A DNA stretch of 64,000 nt, taken from positions 62,001 to 126,000 of the forward strand of contig JADGAZ010000011.1 of the NCBI GenBank assembly GCA_015231755.1, in the 5' to 3' direction. The notes beneath the pieces are model-generated. The model had not been told where the DNA came from, made no database searches, and saw nothing but the letters and a program-made list of their open reading frames with translations. The stretch comes from Magnetococcales bacterium. GTDB taxonomy: Bacteria; Pseudomonadota; Magnetococcia; Magnetococcales; Magnetaquicoccaceae. Both the position numbers and the translations under genes were made by a program. Within the stretch, counting starts at the first letter, position 1; each line of letters begins with the position of its first letter. Shown here piece after piece: positions 53,939 to 62,960 of this stretch.

Positions 53939-54847
53939 CTAAAAAAGCGCCTCGACAAACTGTCGCGCATCAAAGGGGCGCAAATCCTCCAAACCCTCGC
54001 CCACCCCGATGAAACGCACCGGCAGTTTGAATTTTTCGCTCAACCCCACCACCACCCCGCCTTTGGCCGTGCCATCGAGCTTGGTGACCACCAGCCCGGT
54101 GATGCCGATGGCGTCATGGAACTTCTGCACCTGACTCACGGCGTTCTGGCCGGTGGTGCCATCCAGGACCAACAGGGTTTCGTGAGGCGCGGCAGGATCC
54201 AGACGACTCAGCACCCGCTTGATCTTCTTCAACTCTTCCATCAGATTGCTTTTAGTGTGCAGCCGTCCGGCGGTATCGGCGATCAACACGTCGAACCGTC
54301 GCGCCCGGGCGGCGGCAAAGGCGTCATGTACCACCGAAGCCGAGTCCGCATCCTGTCCCTGGGAGATCACCGGACACCCGCAACGGTCCCCCCACTGCTG
54401 CAACTGGGCCACCGCCGCCGCCCGATAGGTGTCGCCGGCCGCCAACAGCACCTTCTTCCCGATGGACTTGTGATAGGCGGCCAGCTTGCCGATGGTGGTG
54501 GTCTTGCCCACCCCGTTCACCCCCACCACCAGAATCACCCGGGGAGAGACATGAGGCAGTTCGGGAACCGCCCGCAAAACCGCCTCCATGTGGTCACGAA
54601 TGGTCTCGCGCAGGGCCTCACGCATGGCGTCGGCATCTTTTTTCTGTTTGCGATCCAGGCGTTCTCTGGCCTCGCGCACGATGCTTTCCGAGGTCTCCAC
54701 GCCAAAATCGGCCATGACCAGTTGATCTTCCAACTCTTCCAGCAAGGACTCATCCACCTTGCCCCCGACAAACAGATCCTCCAAAGGGGTATTGAGGATC
54801 TGACGGGTTTTGGCCAGACCGTCCTTCAAACGGGCAAAGAATGACAT
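53939..54847 (-). CDS. ftsY: Signal recognition particle receptor FtsY
   Basis: The 302-residue protein is the NG core of FtsY: the N domain (about 1-90) and the SRP GTPase with G1 GVNGVGKTTTIGKL, LLAAGDTYRAAAVAQL, DTAGRLHTK and TKLDGTAKGG. The acidic A domain of E. coli FtsY is absent, as in many bacteria, so membrane attachment depends on the N-terminal helix. It docks SRP-ribosome complexes at the translocon. It lies between a thioredoxin-fold gene (27 bases upstream) and the transglycosylase gene, all on the minus strand. Confidence 0.95.
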   Translation of the reverse strand: MSFFARLKDGLAKTRQILNTPLEDLFVGGKVDESLLEELEDQLVMADFGVETSESIVREARERLDRKQKKDADAMREALRETIRDHMEAVLRAVPELPHVSPRVILVVGVNGVGKTTTIGKLAAYHKSIGKKVLLAAGDTYRAAAVAQLQQWGDRCGCPVISQGQDADSASVVHDAFAAARARRFDVLIADTAGRLHTKSNLMEELKKIKRVLSRLDPAAPHETLLVLDGTTGQNAVSQVQKFHDAIGITGLVVTKLDGTAKGGVVVGLSEKFKLPVRFIGVGEGLEDLRPFDARQFVEALF

Positions 54848-54874
54848 GAAAACAATTCTCCCTTCAAGCAGGCG

Positions 54875-55276
54875 TCACGGAACCGAGGGTTTCCGCGCCG
54901 CGATCTTTTCCAACTCCCCCCAGAATGGCTCCTCCCCCCGATAACCACGAAACCGACCCAGTTCCCGCCCCTGACGGTCCACCAACAAAAAAGTCGGATA
55001 AAACCGAATCTCCCAGGAGAGGTTTTCCCACTCCCTGGAAGGGGAAAACTGCTCCACCACCTCCATGGGAAAACGATGTCCCAACCCGGTCCGGGGATAG
55101 ACCGGAGCCACGGTTTGCATGAACGCCTTGCAATAGGGGCAATAATCGCTGGTAAAGACAACCAGACGACCGGAAACCGGTTCCGGCTTCGGCTTCGGCT
55201 CGTCGGCCAGCACAGAGGCCGCCCAACTCATGAGCAGCGCAACGACCAAAAGTGTGGAACGCCTGGGGGTGATCAC
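54875..55276 (-). CDS. Periplasmic thioredoxin-fold protein with CPYC active site
   Basis: The 133-residue protein starts with GTG at 55276, has a signal peptide (RRSTLLVVALLMSWAASVLA) and a thioredoxin-like domain with C46-P-Y-C49 and the cis-Pro region in IRFYPTFLLVD. It is probably a periplasmic thiol-disulfide oxidoreductase; the glutaredoxin-like CPYC dipeptide does not tell whether it oxidises or reduces. No clear ribosome-binding site was found, so the start is tentative. It precedes ftsY. Confidence 0.85.
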   Translation of the reverse strand: MITPRRSTLLVVALLMSWAASVLADEPKPKPEPVSGRLVVFTSDYCPYCKAFMQTVAPVYPRTGLGHRFPMEVVEQFSPSREWENLSWEIRFYPTFLLVDRQGRELGRFRGYRGEEPFWGELEKIAARKPSVP

Positions 55277-55498
55277 GTTGGCACAATCGACCTTTCATGG
55301 TCCGAGGGTACGTAAAGAAAATTTCTTCCACCATACAACAATTCCAGCCACGAATGCAAAATTCCACAAAACACCCCCCATCAGACCGGGAGTCGCATGC
55401 CCCCGGATGATCAACGCCCCTTGGCAGGCAGCCTGTTCCGGTCCAACAATGACCTTTTGGATTCTTTCCATCCACCAATCCCACCCCGCGCCGATCCC

Positions 55499-56542
55499 AT
55501 GACCCCACCCCGACTTTCCGTGATTGTGCCCACCTGGAACGAAGCCGCGACCCTGCCCGACCTCCTGGCCCAGTTGCGCCGCCAGACCGGAGTGACCCTG
55601 GAGGTTCTGGTCTCAGACCCCGGTTCGACGGATGGCACCCGGGCATTGGCCCACCAGTGGGGCGCCCAGGTGGTGGCATCCCCCTGTCGGGGCCGAGGGG
55701 CGCAGATGAACGCCGGAGCCAACATCGCGACGGGACGGGATCTGCTGTTTCTGCACGCCGACTCCGGCTTGGCCGATCCCCGACTGTTGCAACGGGCGCT
55801 GGTCCACCTGGACCACATCCGCGCCCACTCCGGGGATCGATGGGCCGGGCACTTCCGGTTGCGGTTCGTCGATCCGCCCTTCGCCCCCCCCTGGATTTTA
55901 CGTTATTTCGAGCACAAAACCATGCTCAACCGACCCGAAGGGATCCACGGTGACCAGGGGTTGCTGCTCTCTCGCCGTTTTTTCGAGGAACTGGGAGGAT
56001 TCAACACCGGACTGCCCTTTCTGGAAGACCAACACCTCTCCCGACAGGTGGCCCATCTGGGCCGCTGGACCACCCTGCCCGGCACCCTGGAAAGCTCCGC
56101 CCGACGCTTCCGTCAAGAGGGGGTAATCCGGCGCATGCTGCTCAACGCCATGATCCTGACCAGCTTCCACACGGACTTTGCCGGATTTCTCCAGCACGCC
56201 CCCACCCTCTACCGGACCCAGGACGCCACCCAACCCCTGCGGCTGATCCCGTTTTTGCGTCTCATCCGCGACCTCGACCGGGCAACAAAGCGGATCGAAG
56301 CCTGGCAACGCTGGTATCGCATCGGTCGATTCCTGCGCCGCAATTTGCTGTGGCAACTGTTTTTTCTGTTGGATCTGCTGGTCACACCCCTCCGCCCTCC
56401 GGAGCGTTTTCCCCTGCTGGCATTGCACGATCGGGTGGTGCAACCCCTGCTGGATTTCACCCCTTTGGACGCGGTGTTGGCCCTGCTGACCCGGCTCGGA
56501 ACCACCCTGGCCACTTTTGAAAGTTGCAAATCACGAAAATAG
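55499..56542 (+). CDS. Family 2 glycosyltransferase
   Basis: The 347-residue protein has the GT-A nucleotide-sugar fold: LSVIVPTWNEAATLPDLLAQL, SDPGSTDGTRAL, the CRGRGAQMNAGANIATGRDLLFLHADS region containing the metal-binding Asp, and FEELGGFNTGLPFLEDQHL. This matches the TIGR04283-type glycosyltransferases. About 100 further C-terminal residues are basic and hydrophobic, with one possible membrane-associated helix (LLWQLFFLLDLLV). The acceptor is unknown. The frame is open further upstream, but homology begins at ATG 55499. It precedes the chemoreceptor gene by 61 bases. Confidence 0.88.
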   Translation: MTPPRLSVIVPTWNEAATLPDLLAQLRRQTGVTLEVLVSDPGSTDGTRALAHQWGAQVVASPCRGRGAQMNAGANIATGRDLLFLHADSGLADPRLLQRALVHLDHIRAHSGDRWAGHFRLRFVDPPFAPPWILRYFEHKTMLNRPEGIHGDQGLLLSRRFFEELGGFNTGLPFLEDQHLSRQVAHLGRWTTLPGTLESSARRFRQEGVIRRMLLNAMILTSFHTDFAGFLQHAPTLYRTQDATQPLRLIPFLRLIRDLDRATKRIEAWQRWYRIGRFLRRNLLWQLFFLLDLLVTPLRPPERFPLLALHDRVVQPLLDFTPLDAVLALLTRLGTTLATFESCKSRK

Positions 56543-56603
56543 ATGATAACATATTGCTGAATACTGTTTTCAACACAACCAACGATCTCCTGGAGTCCCA
56601 CGC

Positions 56604-58676
56604 ATGCGACTTGCCGACATCAAGATGCGTCCCAAACTGCTTGGCCTGTTTCTGCTGGTGGGCTTGGCCCCCCTGGCCATTGCCGGCTGGTATGCGGCCA
56701 GACAAGCGGATCAGGCCATCATGAAGCAAGCCTTCAACCAATTGAACGCGGTTCAGGCGATCAAAAAGGGACAAATCGAAAAATTCATGTCCGAGCGCTT
56801 CGGGGATCTGAATGTCCTGGCCGCTTCCGGAGATGTGAAACGGGCCATCGAGAGTCTGGAAGCGGCCTTCGAGGTGGATGGCAAAAAAACCGGCGGACCC
56901 AAATGGAACCAGGAAGTTCCCATCCATACCCAATGGCTGGATCACTTCACCAAAGAGTATGGCTATTATGATCTATTCCTGATCGCCATCGATGGCGACG
57001 TGGTGTATTCCTTCGCCAAGGAGTCGGATCTGGGCCAGAATCTCCTCACCGGCCCCCTCAAGGAGAGCAGTCTGGGCAAAGCCTTCTCCAAGGCGATCAC
57101 AAACAACGCCACCAGTTTTGGCGATTTCGAGCCTTACGCCCCGTCCAAGGGAGAACCCGCCGGATTCATGGTGGCGCCGATCCAACACAACAACAAGCCA
57201 ATCGGCGCCATCGGGCTGCAACTCTCCCTGGATGCCATCAATGCGGTCATGCAGCAACGCGACGGCATGGGTCAAACCGGTGAAACCTATCTGGTCGGCT
57301 CGGACAAACGGATGCGCTCCGATTCCTTCCTGGACAAACAGGGCCATTCGGTGAAAAGCTCCTTCGCCGGATCGGTGGAGAAAAATGGTGTGGATACCGA
57401 AGGCTCCCGCGAAGCCCTGGCGGGCAGGAACGGTACCAAGGTGATCATCGACTACAACGGCAATCCGGTGCTGTCCAGTTTTTCGCCGATCAAGGTGGCG
57501 GATGCGGTCTGGGCGGTGCTGGCCGAAATCGATCTGGCAGAGGTGCGTCAACCCATCGAAGCCCTGATCCTGACCATCGGCCTGTTGGGCCTGACCATCG
57601 CGGTGGTGGTGGGATTGATCGCGTTGTATATCGCCAACAGCATTGCCAATCCGCTGATCAAGGGGGTGGAACTTGTCCAAACTGTGGCCAGAGGAGATTT
57701 GACCGCCACCATTCAACTGGATCAGAAAGACGAAGTAGGCCTGTTGGCCAACGCCCTCCTGGAAATGCTGGAAAAACTGCGTCAGATCATCGGCGAGGTC
57801 TCCATCGCTGCCGAACAGGTCTCCGCCGGCAGCCACGAAATCTCCAACTCCGCGCAAAATCTCTCCCAGGGGGCCACCGAACAGGCCGCCTCGGTGGAAG
57901 AGACCTCCTCATCCATGGAAGAGATGGCTTCCACCATTCAAACCAACACCGACAACGCCAATACAACCCGTACCATTGCCCAGAAAGCCTCCAAGGATGC
58001 CGCAGCCGGGGGAGAGGCGGTCAATCAGGCGGTCACCGCCATGAAACAAATCGCCTCCAAAATCGGCATCATCGAAGAGATTGCCCGTCAAACCAATCTG
58101 CTGGCCCTGAACGCCGCCATCGAGGCGGCCCGGGCCGGGGAACACGGCAAAGGATTCGCCGTGGTGGCCGCCGAAGTGCGCAAACTGGCGGAACGCAGTC
58201 AGGTGGCGGCGGGAGAAATCAGTCATCTCTCCTCTTCCAGCGTGGGCATTTCCGAGCAGGCGGGCCAGATCATCAACCAGTTGGTTCCGGACATCCAGAA
58301 AACCGCCGAACTCATCCAGGAAATCGCCGCCTCCAGCCAGGAACAAAGCCAGGGGGCTTCCCAGATCAATCAGGCGATCCAGCAACTGGATCAGGTGATC
58401 CAGCAAAACGCCGGAGCCTCCGAAGAGATGGCCGCCACCGCCGAAGAACTCAATGCCCAGGCCGACATGATGCGCCAATCCATCGCCTTCTTCAAACTCG
58501 GCGATCAACCCGCCCAAACGGCCCGGAAACCCGCTCCCGCCCGTTCCAACAAACCGCTCCAGATCGCCACCCGCCATGCCGCCGCCCCCAAGGCGCTCCC
58601 GGCCCCCGGCAAACGCTCCGGTGGCGTGCCCCAGCTCAAATCCAGAACCTCGGATGACGAATTCGAGTCCTTCTGA
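56604..58676 (+). CDS. Methyl-accepting chemotaxis protein with Cache-type sensor and docking tail
   Basis: The 690-residue receptor has membrane helices at about 12-30 and 328-352 enclosing a periplasmic domain with Cache-like features ([24 protein letters not shown] and the repeated [19 protein letters not shown]). A HAMP domain follows, then the signalling hairpin with its tip at [20 protein letters not shown]. The tail is basic and ends EFESF, which fits the CheR/CheB docking pentapeptide pattern. Cache receptors typically bind small organic acids or amino acids, but the ligand here is unknown. The radical-SAM gene starts 22 bases after its stop. Confidence 0.94.
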   Translation: MRLADIKMRPKLLGLFLLVGLAPLAIAGWYAARQADQAIMKQAFNQLNAVQAIKKGQIEKFMSERFGDLNVLAASGDVKRAIESLEAAFEVDGKKTGGPKWNQEVPIHTQWLDHFTKEYGYYDLFLIAIDGDVVYSFAKESDLGQNLLTGPLKESSLGKAFSKAITNNATSFGDFEPYAPSKGEPAGFMVAPIQHNNKPIGAIGLQLSLDAINAVMQQRDGMGQTGETYLVGSDKRMRSDSFLDKQGHSVKSSFAGSVEKNGVDTEGSREALAGRNGTKVIIDYNGNPVLSSFSPIKVADAVWAVLAEIDLAEVRQPIEALILTIGLLGLTIAVVVGLIALYIANSIANPLIKGVELVQTVARGDLTATIQLDQKDEVGLLANALLEMLEKLRQIIGEVSIAAEQVSAGSHEISNSAQNLSQGATEQAASVEETSSSMEEMASTIQTNTDNANTTRTIAQKASKDAAAGGEAVNQAVTAMKQIASKIGIIEEIARQTNLLALNAAIEAARAGEHGKGFAVVAAEVRKLAERSQVAAGEISHLSSSSVGISEQAGQIINQLVPDIQKTAELIQEIAASSQEQSQGASQINQAIQQLDQVIQQNAGASEEMAATAEELNAQADMMRQSIAFFKLGDQPAQTARKPAPARSNKPLQIATRHAAAPKALPAPGKRSGGVPQLKSRTSDDEFESF

Positions 58677-58698
58677 TCCTCCGCCAGGAGCCTCGGCG

Positions 58699-60378
58699 AT
58701 GGCGCGGGATCCGGTCACGGTCAATCCGGATGCGGACGCGCCATCGCTGCGGTCTGATTACATCACCCGCAATCAAACCCGTTTCCTGGAAGCGGTCAAC
58801 CGTTTCAACCGGGAATCCCCTCCCGGTCCCGCCGGGGTGTTTGCGGGGCTGTTCGCGTTTCACTGGCTGCGCCAGGAGATCCACCCCCTCCACCGCAACC
58901 CGATCCTGGCCATATCCCGCAATCCCGACCACGCCTGGCTGGCCACCCTGCTGGATCAGGCCCACGATCCGGACCATTTCGTGGCCGGTTTCCTCGACCA
59001 CTGGCATCACGCCCCTCCCGATCACCCCAAAGCCGAAGCACTGCGCGCTTGGCACACCCAGCATCCGGTCAATCCCCAGGCCGCCATCCTGGCCACATGG
59101 CAACGGATGAACCCCTTCGGCTACGGCCTGCAAGAAGGCATCCGCCACATCCAGCAGCACCAGAAAACCATCGCCTCGGAGACCGGTGGACCCCTGGACC
59201 GGGAACGAATGGCCCTGGTGGATGGATTGCCCTCACCCGGATCCGTCAAACCCTGGTCCAAGGCGGGATTCATCCCCCGCATGGCCTGTTCCCAATCCTG
59301 CCGCCACTGCATGTTCGTATGGCGGGATCCGGTCAAACAGCCCCTGGATCCCACCCCGCTGCTGCATTGGATCAACCGTCACACCCCCTCGATTCTGTTC
59401 ACCGGGGGAGAGTTGCACGATCAATTGCCTCTCTTTCATCAAGCCATCCGGGAAATGGATCGGGTGCAATCCTTCGCGATTCTGCTCAACGGCGCCACCG
59501 CCGACTCACCGGACGCGGCCAAGGCCCTGTTTCAATCCCTGGAAGAGGCCCGCAGCCGTCGTCCTTCCCGCAGCCAACCCGCCGGGATCACCCTGCAAAT
59601 CAGTTTCGACGAATATCATCAAGAGATTCTGGCCAATCGGGACGGATCCCTCCGGGAACGCATTCCGGTGGCCCATATCGCCCATCTGATTCGGGCCTCG
59701 GTGGCGTTTCCGCACATTCGTCTGGTCCTGCTCCACAAACAAAACCGCCTCAACTTCTCCCGCGCCCTGCTGGAACAAGGGGTGATTCCCAGACTCATCC
59801 GGGCACTCCAGGCCCAGGGGGAAGAGTTGCGTCTGATCCGTCACGCCCTCTCCCCACGCCTCAAGGCGGATCCGGTGGATCGGAATCGCACCGGCCCGAT
59901 CATCCGCGATGCCGTATTCGCGCTGGCTTCCCACCCGACCCATCCGATCCACTGGATGAGTTCCACCATCGACGCCTATGGCCGGGCCGCGTTACTCGAT
60001 CCGAGCGAATACGTGAACGAACGTCTATATCTGCGAGACATTCTCGACCACGGCGCCCCGGACGGGGAACGGTTCGACACCGATCCCATGATCCGCGCCG
60101 ACGGCATGGTGAGCTGTTTTGCGGCCAATCATCTGTGGTTGGGAAATCTGGGGGAGGAGAGCCGGGAGACCATTTTGGCCCGACACGGCAAGGATCCGCT
60201 GCTCAAAGCCCTGGAGCGGTTCGATCCCAGGGTGCCACGATTTTATCAAGAGGCTGCCCAGGATCTGGAAACCCGGATCGCCCAGGCCACCGGACCCCAT
60301 CATCTGTTTCATCATTTGACCGAACGGGCCGGGATGCGTCTTTATCTGACCCGCAGACTACTTGGCATTCCGGGCTGA
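58699..60378 (+). CDS. Radical-SAM-like protein of unrecognised subfamily
   Basis: The 559-residue protein starts at ATG 58699, with AGGAG nine bases upstream. The first 190 residues are helical and not recognised. A radical-SAM cysteine motif C197-x3-C201-x2-C204 (ACSQSCRHCMF) follows, and 31 residues later GGE (236-238), which in this superfamily contacts the methionine amino group of SAM. Near the C-terminus GMVSCFAANHLWLGNLGEES resembles the end region of radical-SAM maturases. It therefore probably binds a 4Fe-4S cluster and cleaves SAM; the substrate is unknown. It is likely co-transcribed with the chemoreceptor, and its 3' end overlaps the convergent H-NOX-PilZ gene by 21 bases. Confidence 0.72.
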   Translation: MARDPVTVNPDADAPSLRSDYITRNQTRFLEAVNRFNRESPPGPAGVFAGLFAFHWLRQEIHPLHRNPILAISRNPDHAWLATLLDQAHDPDHFVAGFLDHWHHAPPDHPKAEALRAWHTQHPVNPQAAILATWQRMNPFGYGLQEGIRHIQQHQKTIASETGGPLDRERMALVDGLPSPGSVKPWSKAGFIPRMACSQSCRHCMFVWRDPVKQPLDPTPLLHWINRHTPSILFTGGELHDQLPLFHQAIREMDRVQSFAILLNGATADSPDAAKALFQSLEEARSRRPSRSQPAGITLQISFDEYHQEILANRDGSLRERIPVAHIAHLIRASVAFPHIRLVLLHKQNRLNFSRALLEQGVIPRLIRALQAQGEELRLIRHALSPRLKADPVDRNRTGPIIRDAVFALASHPTHPIHWMSSTIDAYGRAALLDPSEYVNERLYLRDILDHGAPDGERFDTDPMIRADGMVSCFAANHLWLGNLGEESRETILARHGKDPLLKALERFDPRVPRFYQEAAQDLETRIAQATGPHHLFHHLTERAGMRLYLTRRLLGIPG

Positions 60379-61632
60379 GGCGACCTTGGCCTGAAGGGAT
60401 TCCATGGCGTCGTCGTGCATTTTGGTGGAGTATTGCTCCATGACCATGCTGTCCCGTCTGGCCAACGCGGAAAAGACAATCCGCATGGCCATGGAGCCAT
60501 CCATGGGGGAAACATCCAGAATATTGCCTTCCAGAACCATCGGCACCGGACCCAACACGATGGTATCGTCCAACTCGACATATTTCAAAGGCAACGAAAA
60601 ATCCACGGAGACCGGCTCGAACAGCAACACCTCCGGCAAACGACACCCCTTTTCCAACAAAACGCGCACGCCGCCGCTGGCGACATTCAGGATCATCCCG
60701 CGAAACAGCCGTTTGCCCAGTTTCATGCTCACCGGCATGGGTTTGTCCGGAGACACCCGCAAAAAACGACGACATCCGACCGCCCCATCGGTCAGACGAA
60801 TGTTGACCAGCGAAGCAAAACCCTGGACCCCATCCACCTCGCGGATCAACGCCTTGAGCCCCTGGGGCAGGTGGGGCAGAGAAAGAAAGGTCTGTTTTTC
60901 CTCTTTCATGGTGTGCAACTGCATGGGAGGCACCTGAACCAGCACCTCTTCCTTGCTGTAGCGCAACACCAACCCCAGATCGGAAAACGGCACCCCCTGA
61001 AACGAATTATAAAAGGTGATCTCGGCAATCCGACTGTGAACCGTGCCGAACTCCCGTTCGATGTCCACATAACGCAGGAAAAACGGATCATCCAGAAAAA
61101 CCGACATCCGGCACAAAGGCGCCTCCTGGAGCATGCAGACATGTTCCTTGAAGGCGATCGGCTCCTGAAAAAACAGCCCCAGACCGCGAATGATCCCCTT
61201 GAGCAAGGCGCACAGCTTGCGCCGTGACACGTAGGCCACCGCCACTTCGCCATGCTTGAGCCGATAGGTGCGGATGTCCGGGGGCATGACTCCGGATTCG
61301 ATATTGGCGAACGGGGCCAATACATGGCTTTGCAGATGTTCGAGGATATCGAGGGTTTTCCACTCTTTGCGCAGAATTCCCATGGAACGACCCATGGTCA
61401 CGAGACCGGGACTCATGTGCTGGCCAAACAGTTCCAGGGTCTGGGTGAGGGGCTGCTTGAGCTGTTTGGCGGAAAGCTCGAACAGGTCACTGGCCAGAGA
61501 GTCCGGGTAGTAGCGATCCGGCTCGAACTCCTGATCATGAAGGTTGGCTGCCTGAAGGGCACGGCTCCACGCCCCCTCGCCCAGGCGGGCTTCCAGAAAA
61601 TCCTCCAATGCCAGAAACATGATGCCATGCAT
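60358..61632 (-). CDS. H-NOX (haem NO/O2-binding) domain fused to a YcgR/PilZ-like c-di-GMP-binding module
   Basis: Residues 1-180 form an H-NOX domain. The start MHGIMFLALEDFLEA is the family start, the probable proximal haem ligand is H99 in EHLQSH, and the haem-propionate motif Y-x-S-x-R is Y134-V-S136-R-R138, followed by K139 and FFQEPI as in Thermoanaerobacter H-NOX. Residues about 200-285 look like the N-terminal barrel of YcgR proteins. A PilZ domain follows, with R288-R289-x-x-R292 and N316-V-A-S-G-G, where the usual DxSxxG is NxAxGG. The 424-residue soluble protein could thus join gas sensing to c-di-GMP binding. No good ribosome-binding site precedes the ATG. It converges with and overlaps the radical-SAM gene. 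Confidence 0.83.
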   Translation of the reverse strand: MHGIMFLALEDFLEARLGEGAWSRALQAANLHDQEFEPDRYYPDSLASDLFELSAKQLKQPLTQTLELFGQHMSPGLVTMGRSMGILRKEWKTLDILEHLQSHVLAPFANIESGVMPPDIRTYRLKHGEVAVAYVSRRKLCALLKGIIRGLGLFFQEPIAFKEHVCMLQEAPLCRMSVFLDDPFFLRYVDIEREFGTVHSRIAEITFYNSFQGVPFSDLGLVLRYSKEEVLVQVPPMQLHTMKEEKQTFLSLPHLPQGLKALIREVDGVQGFASLVNIRLTDGAVGCRRFLRVSPDKPMPVSMKLGKRLFRGMILNVASGGVRVLLEKGCRLPEVLLFEPVSVDFSLPLKYVELDDTIVLGPVPMVLEGNILDVSPMDGSMAMRIVFSALARRDSMVMEQYSTKMHDDAMESLQAKVASARNAK

Positions 61633-61892
61633 ATCAAGAAACCGAAACAAGTACCGTGTTGAACAGGGCCAGAAGAGCGGGAAGGACAATCCTCTGGTGT
61701 CAAAATACGCCAAAACCCGCCAGGATGAAATGGCCATACCCATGTTCGGAAGCCCAGGCCAGCATTTTTTCCCGGGAAACACCACTCAGGAACGTTTTTT
61801 TCCTTTCGGCCCCGGGTGCTGGGCGGCATTATTCAAATCTGTTTGCACCCTTTCAACCCCCCTATCGAAAAAAAAAGCTCGGAGTCTCGCAC

Positions 61893-62852
61893 ATGGCGAA
61901 GGAAACCCATCATCGATTGATCATTCTCGGTTCCGGACCGGCTGGCTACACTGCGGCCATCTACGCGGGTCGCGCCAACCTGAAGCCCGTGTTGATTCAA
62001 GGCATGCAACCCGGCGGCCAATTGACCACGACCACGGAAGTGGACAACTTCCCCGGTTTTGAACAGGGCGTTCAAGGCCCGGAACTGATGGAAAAAATGC
62101 GTGCCCAGGCCGAACGGTTCGACGCCTCCATGGTCTACGACACCATCACGACAACCGATCTCACCACCCGTCCATTCCGGCTGATCGCCGACTCCGGAGA
62201 TGTCTATACTTGCGACGCCCTGATCATCTCCACCGGCGCCTCGGCCCGCTGGCTGGGTCTGGAGTCGGAACAAAAACTGAAAGGATTCGGGGTGTCGGCC
62301 TGCGCCACCTGTGACGGATTTTTCTTCCGGGGTCAGGAGATCGCCGTGGTGGGCGGTGGCAACTCGGCAGCCGAGGAGGCGATTTTTCTGACCAATTTCG
62401 CCACCAAGGTCTATCTGGTCCACCGTCGGGACCGGCTGCGGGCCGAACAGGTCATGCAGGACCGGGTGCGCAACAATCCCAAAATCCAACCGGTCTGGAA
62501 CTCGGTGGTGGAAGAGATTCTGGGAGAGGCCGGCAACGGGGGAGTGCGGGGAATCCGACTGAGAAATGTCAAGAATGGCGAAATCCAGGAATTGCCCTTG
62601 ACCGGGGTGTTCGTGGCCATCGGTCACTCGCCCAACACGGAGATTTTCGGCGATCAGTTGGAAAAAGACGAAGCCAACTACCTGATCACCAAACCCGATT
62701 CCACCGCCACCACCATTCCCGGTGTCTTTGCCGCTGGTGATGTGCAGGATCGGCATTACCGTCAGGCCGTTACCGCCGCCGGCACCGGGTGCATGGCCGC
62801 CCTGGAAGCCGAACGCTACCTCACCGAACTGGACGATTCGTCACACAGCTAA
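61893..62852 (+). CDS. trxB: Thioredoxin reductase
   Basis: The 319-residue flavoprotein has the FAD motif ILGSGPAGYTAAIYAGRA, the redox-active C137-A-T-C140 in SACATCDGFFF, the NADPH motif VVGGGNSAAEEA and the closing FAAGDVQDRHYRQAVTAAGTG. It reduces thioredoxin with NADPH. GGAG lies nine bases before the ATG. It is divergent from the H-NOX-PilZ gene (260 bases apart) and is followed by a perfect hairpin. Confidence 0.96.
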   Translation: MAKETHHRLIILGSGPAGYTAAIYAGRANLKPVLIQGMQPGGQLTTTTEVDNFPGFEQGVQGPELMEKMRAQAERFDASMVYDTITTTDLTTRPFRLIADSGDVYTCDALIISTGASARWLGLESEQKLKGFGVSACATCDGFFFRGQEIAVVGGGNSAAEEAIFLTNFATKVYLVHRRDRLRAEQVMQDRVRNNPKIQPVWNSVVEEILGEAGNGGVRGIRLRNVKNGEIQELPLTGVFVAIGHSPNTEIFGDQLEKDEANYLITKPDSTATTIPGVFAAGDVQDRHYRQAVTAAGTGCMAALEAERYLTELDDSSHS

Positions 62853-62860
62853 ACCAAACC

Positions 62861-62904
62861 ATGACCGTCTTGTCCCTGGGGTGGACCAGGGACAAGACGG
62901 TCAT
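62861..62904. terminator. Perfect 19-bp hairpin after trxB
   Basis: The arms 62861-62879 and 62886-62904 are fully complementary, with a 6-base loop, starting 8 bases after the trxB stop. It sits between convergent genes. There is no U tract on either side, so it may be a bidirectional terminator of a non-standard kind or a mobile palindromic repeat. Confidence 0.6.
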
Positions 62905-62960
62905 CACTGGCATAGATTGCGTCAATCCTGCATTTCAGGATCTCGAATCACCAATCCCGC

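Noticed and set aside
61768-61779. Palindrome TTTCCCGGGAAA between the H-NOX-PilZ gene and trxB
   Set aside because: It is a short isolated dyad with no clear promoter next to it and no second copy seen; it could easily arise by chance.
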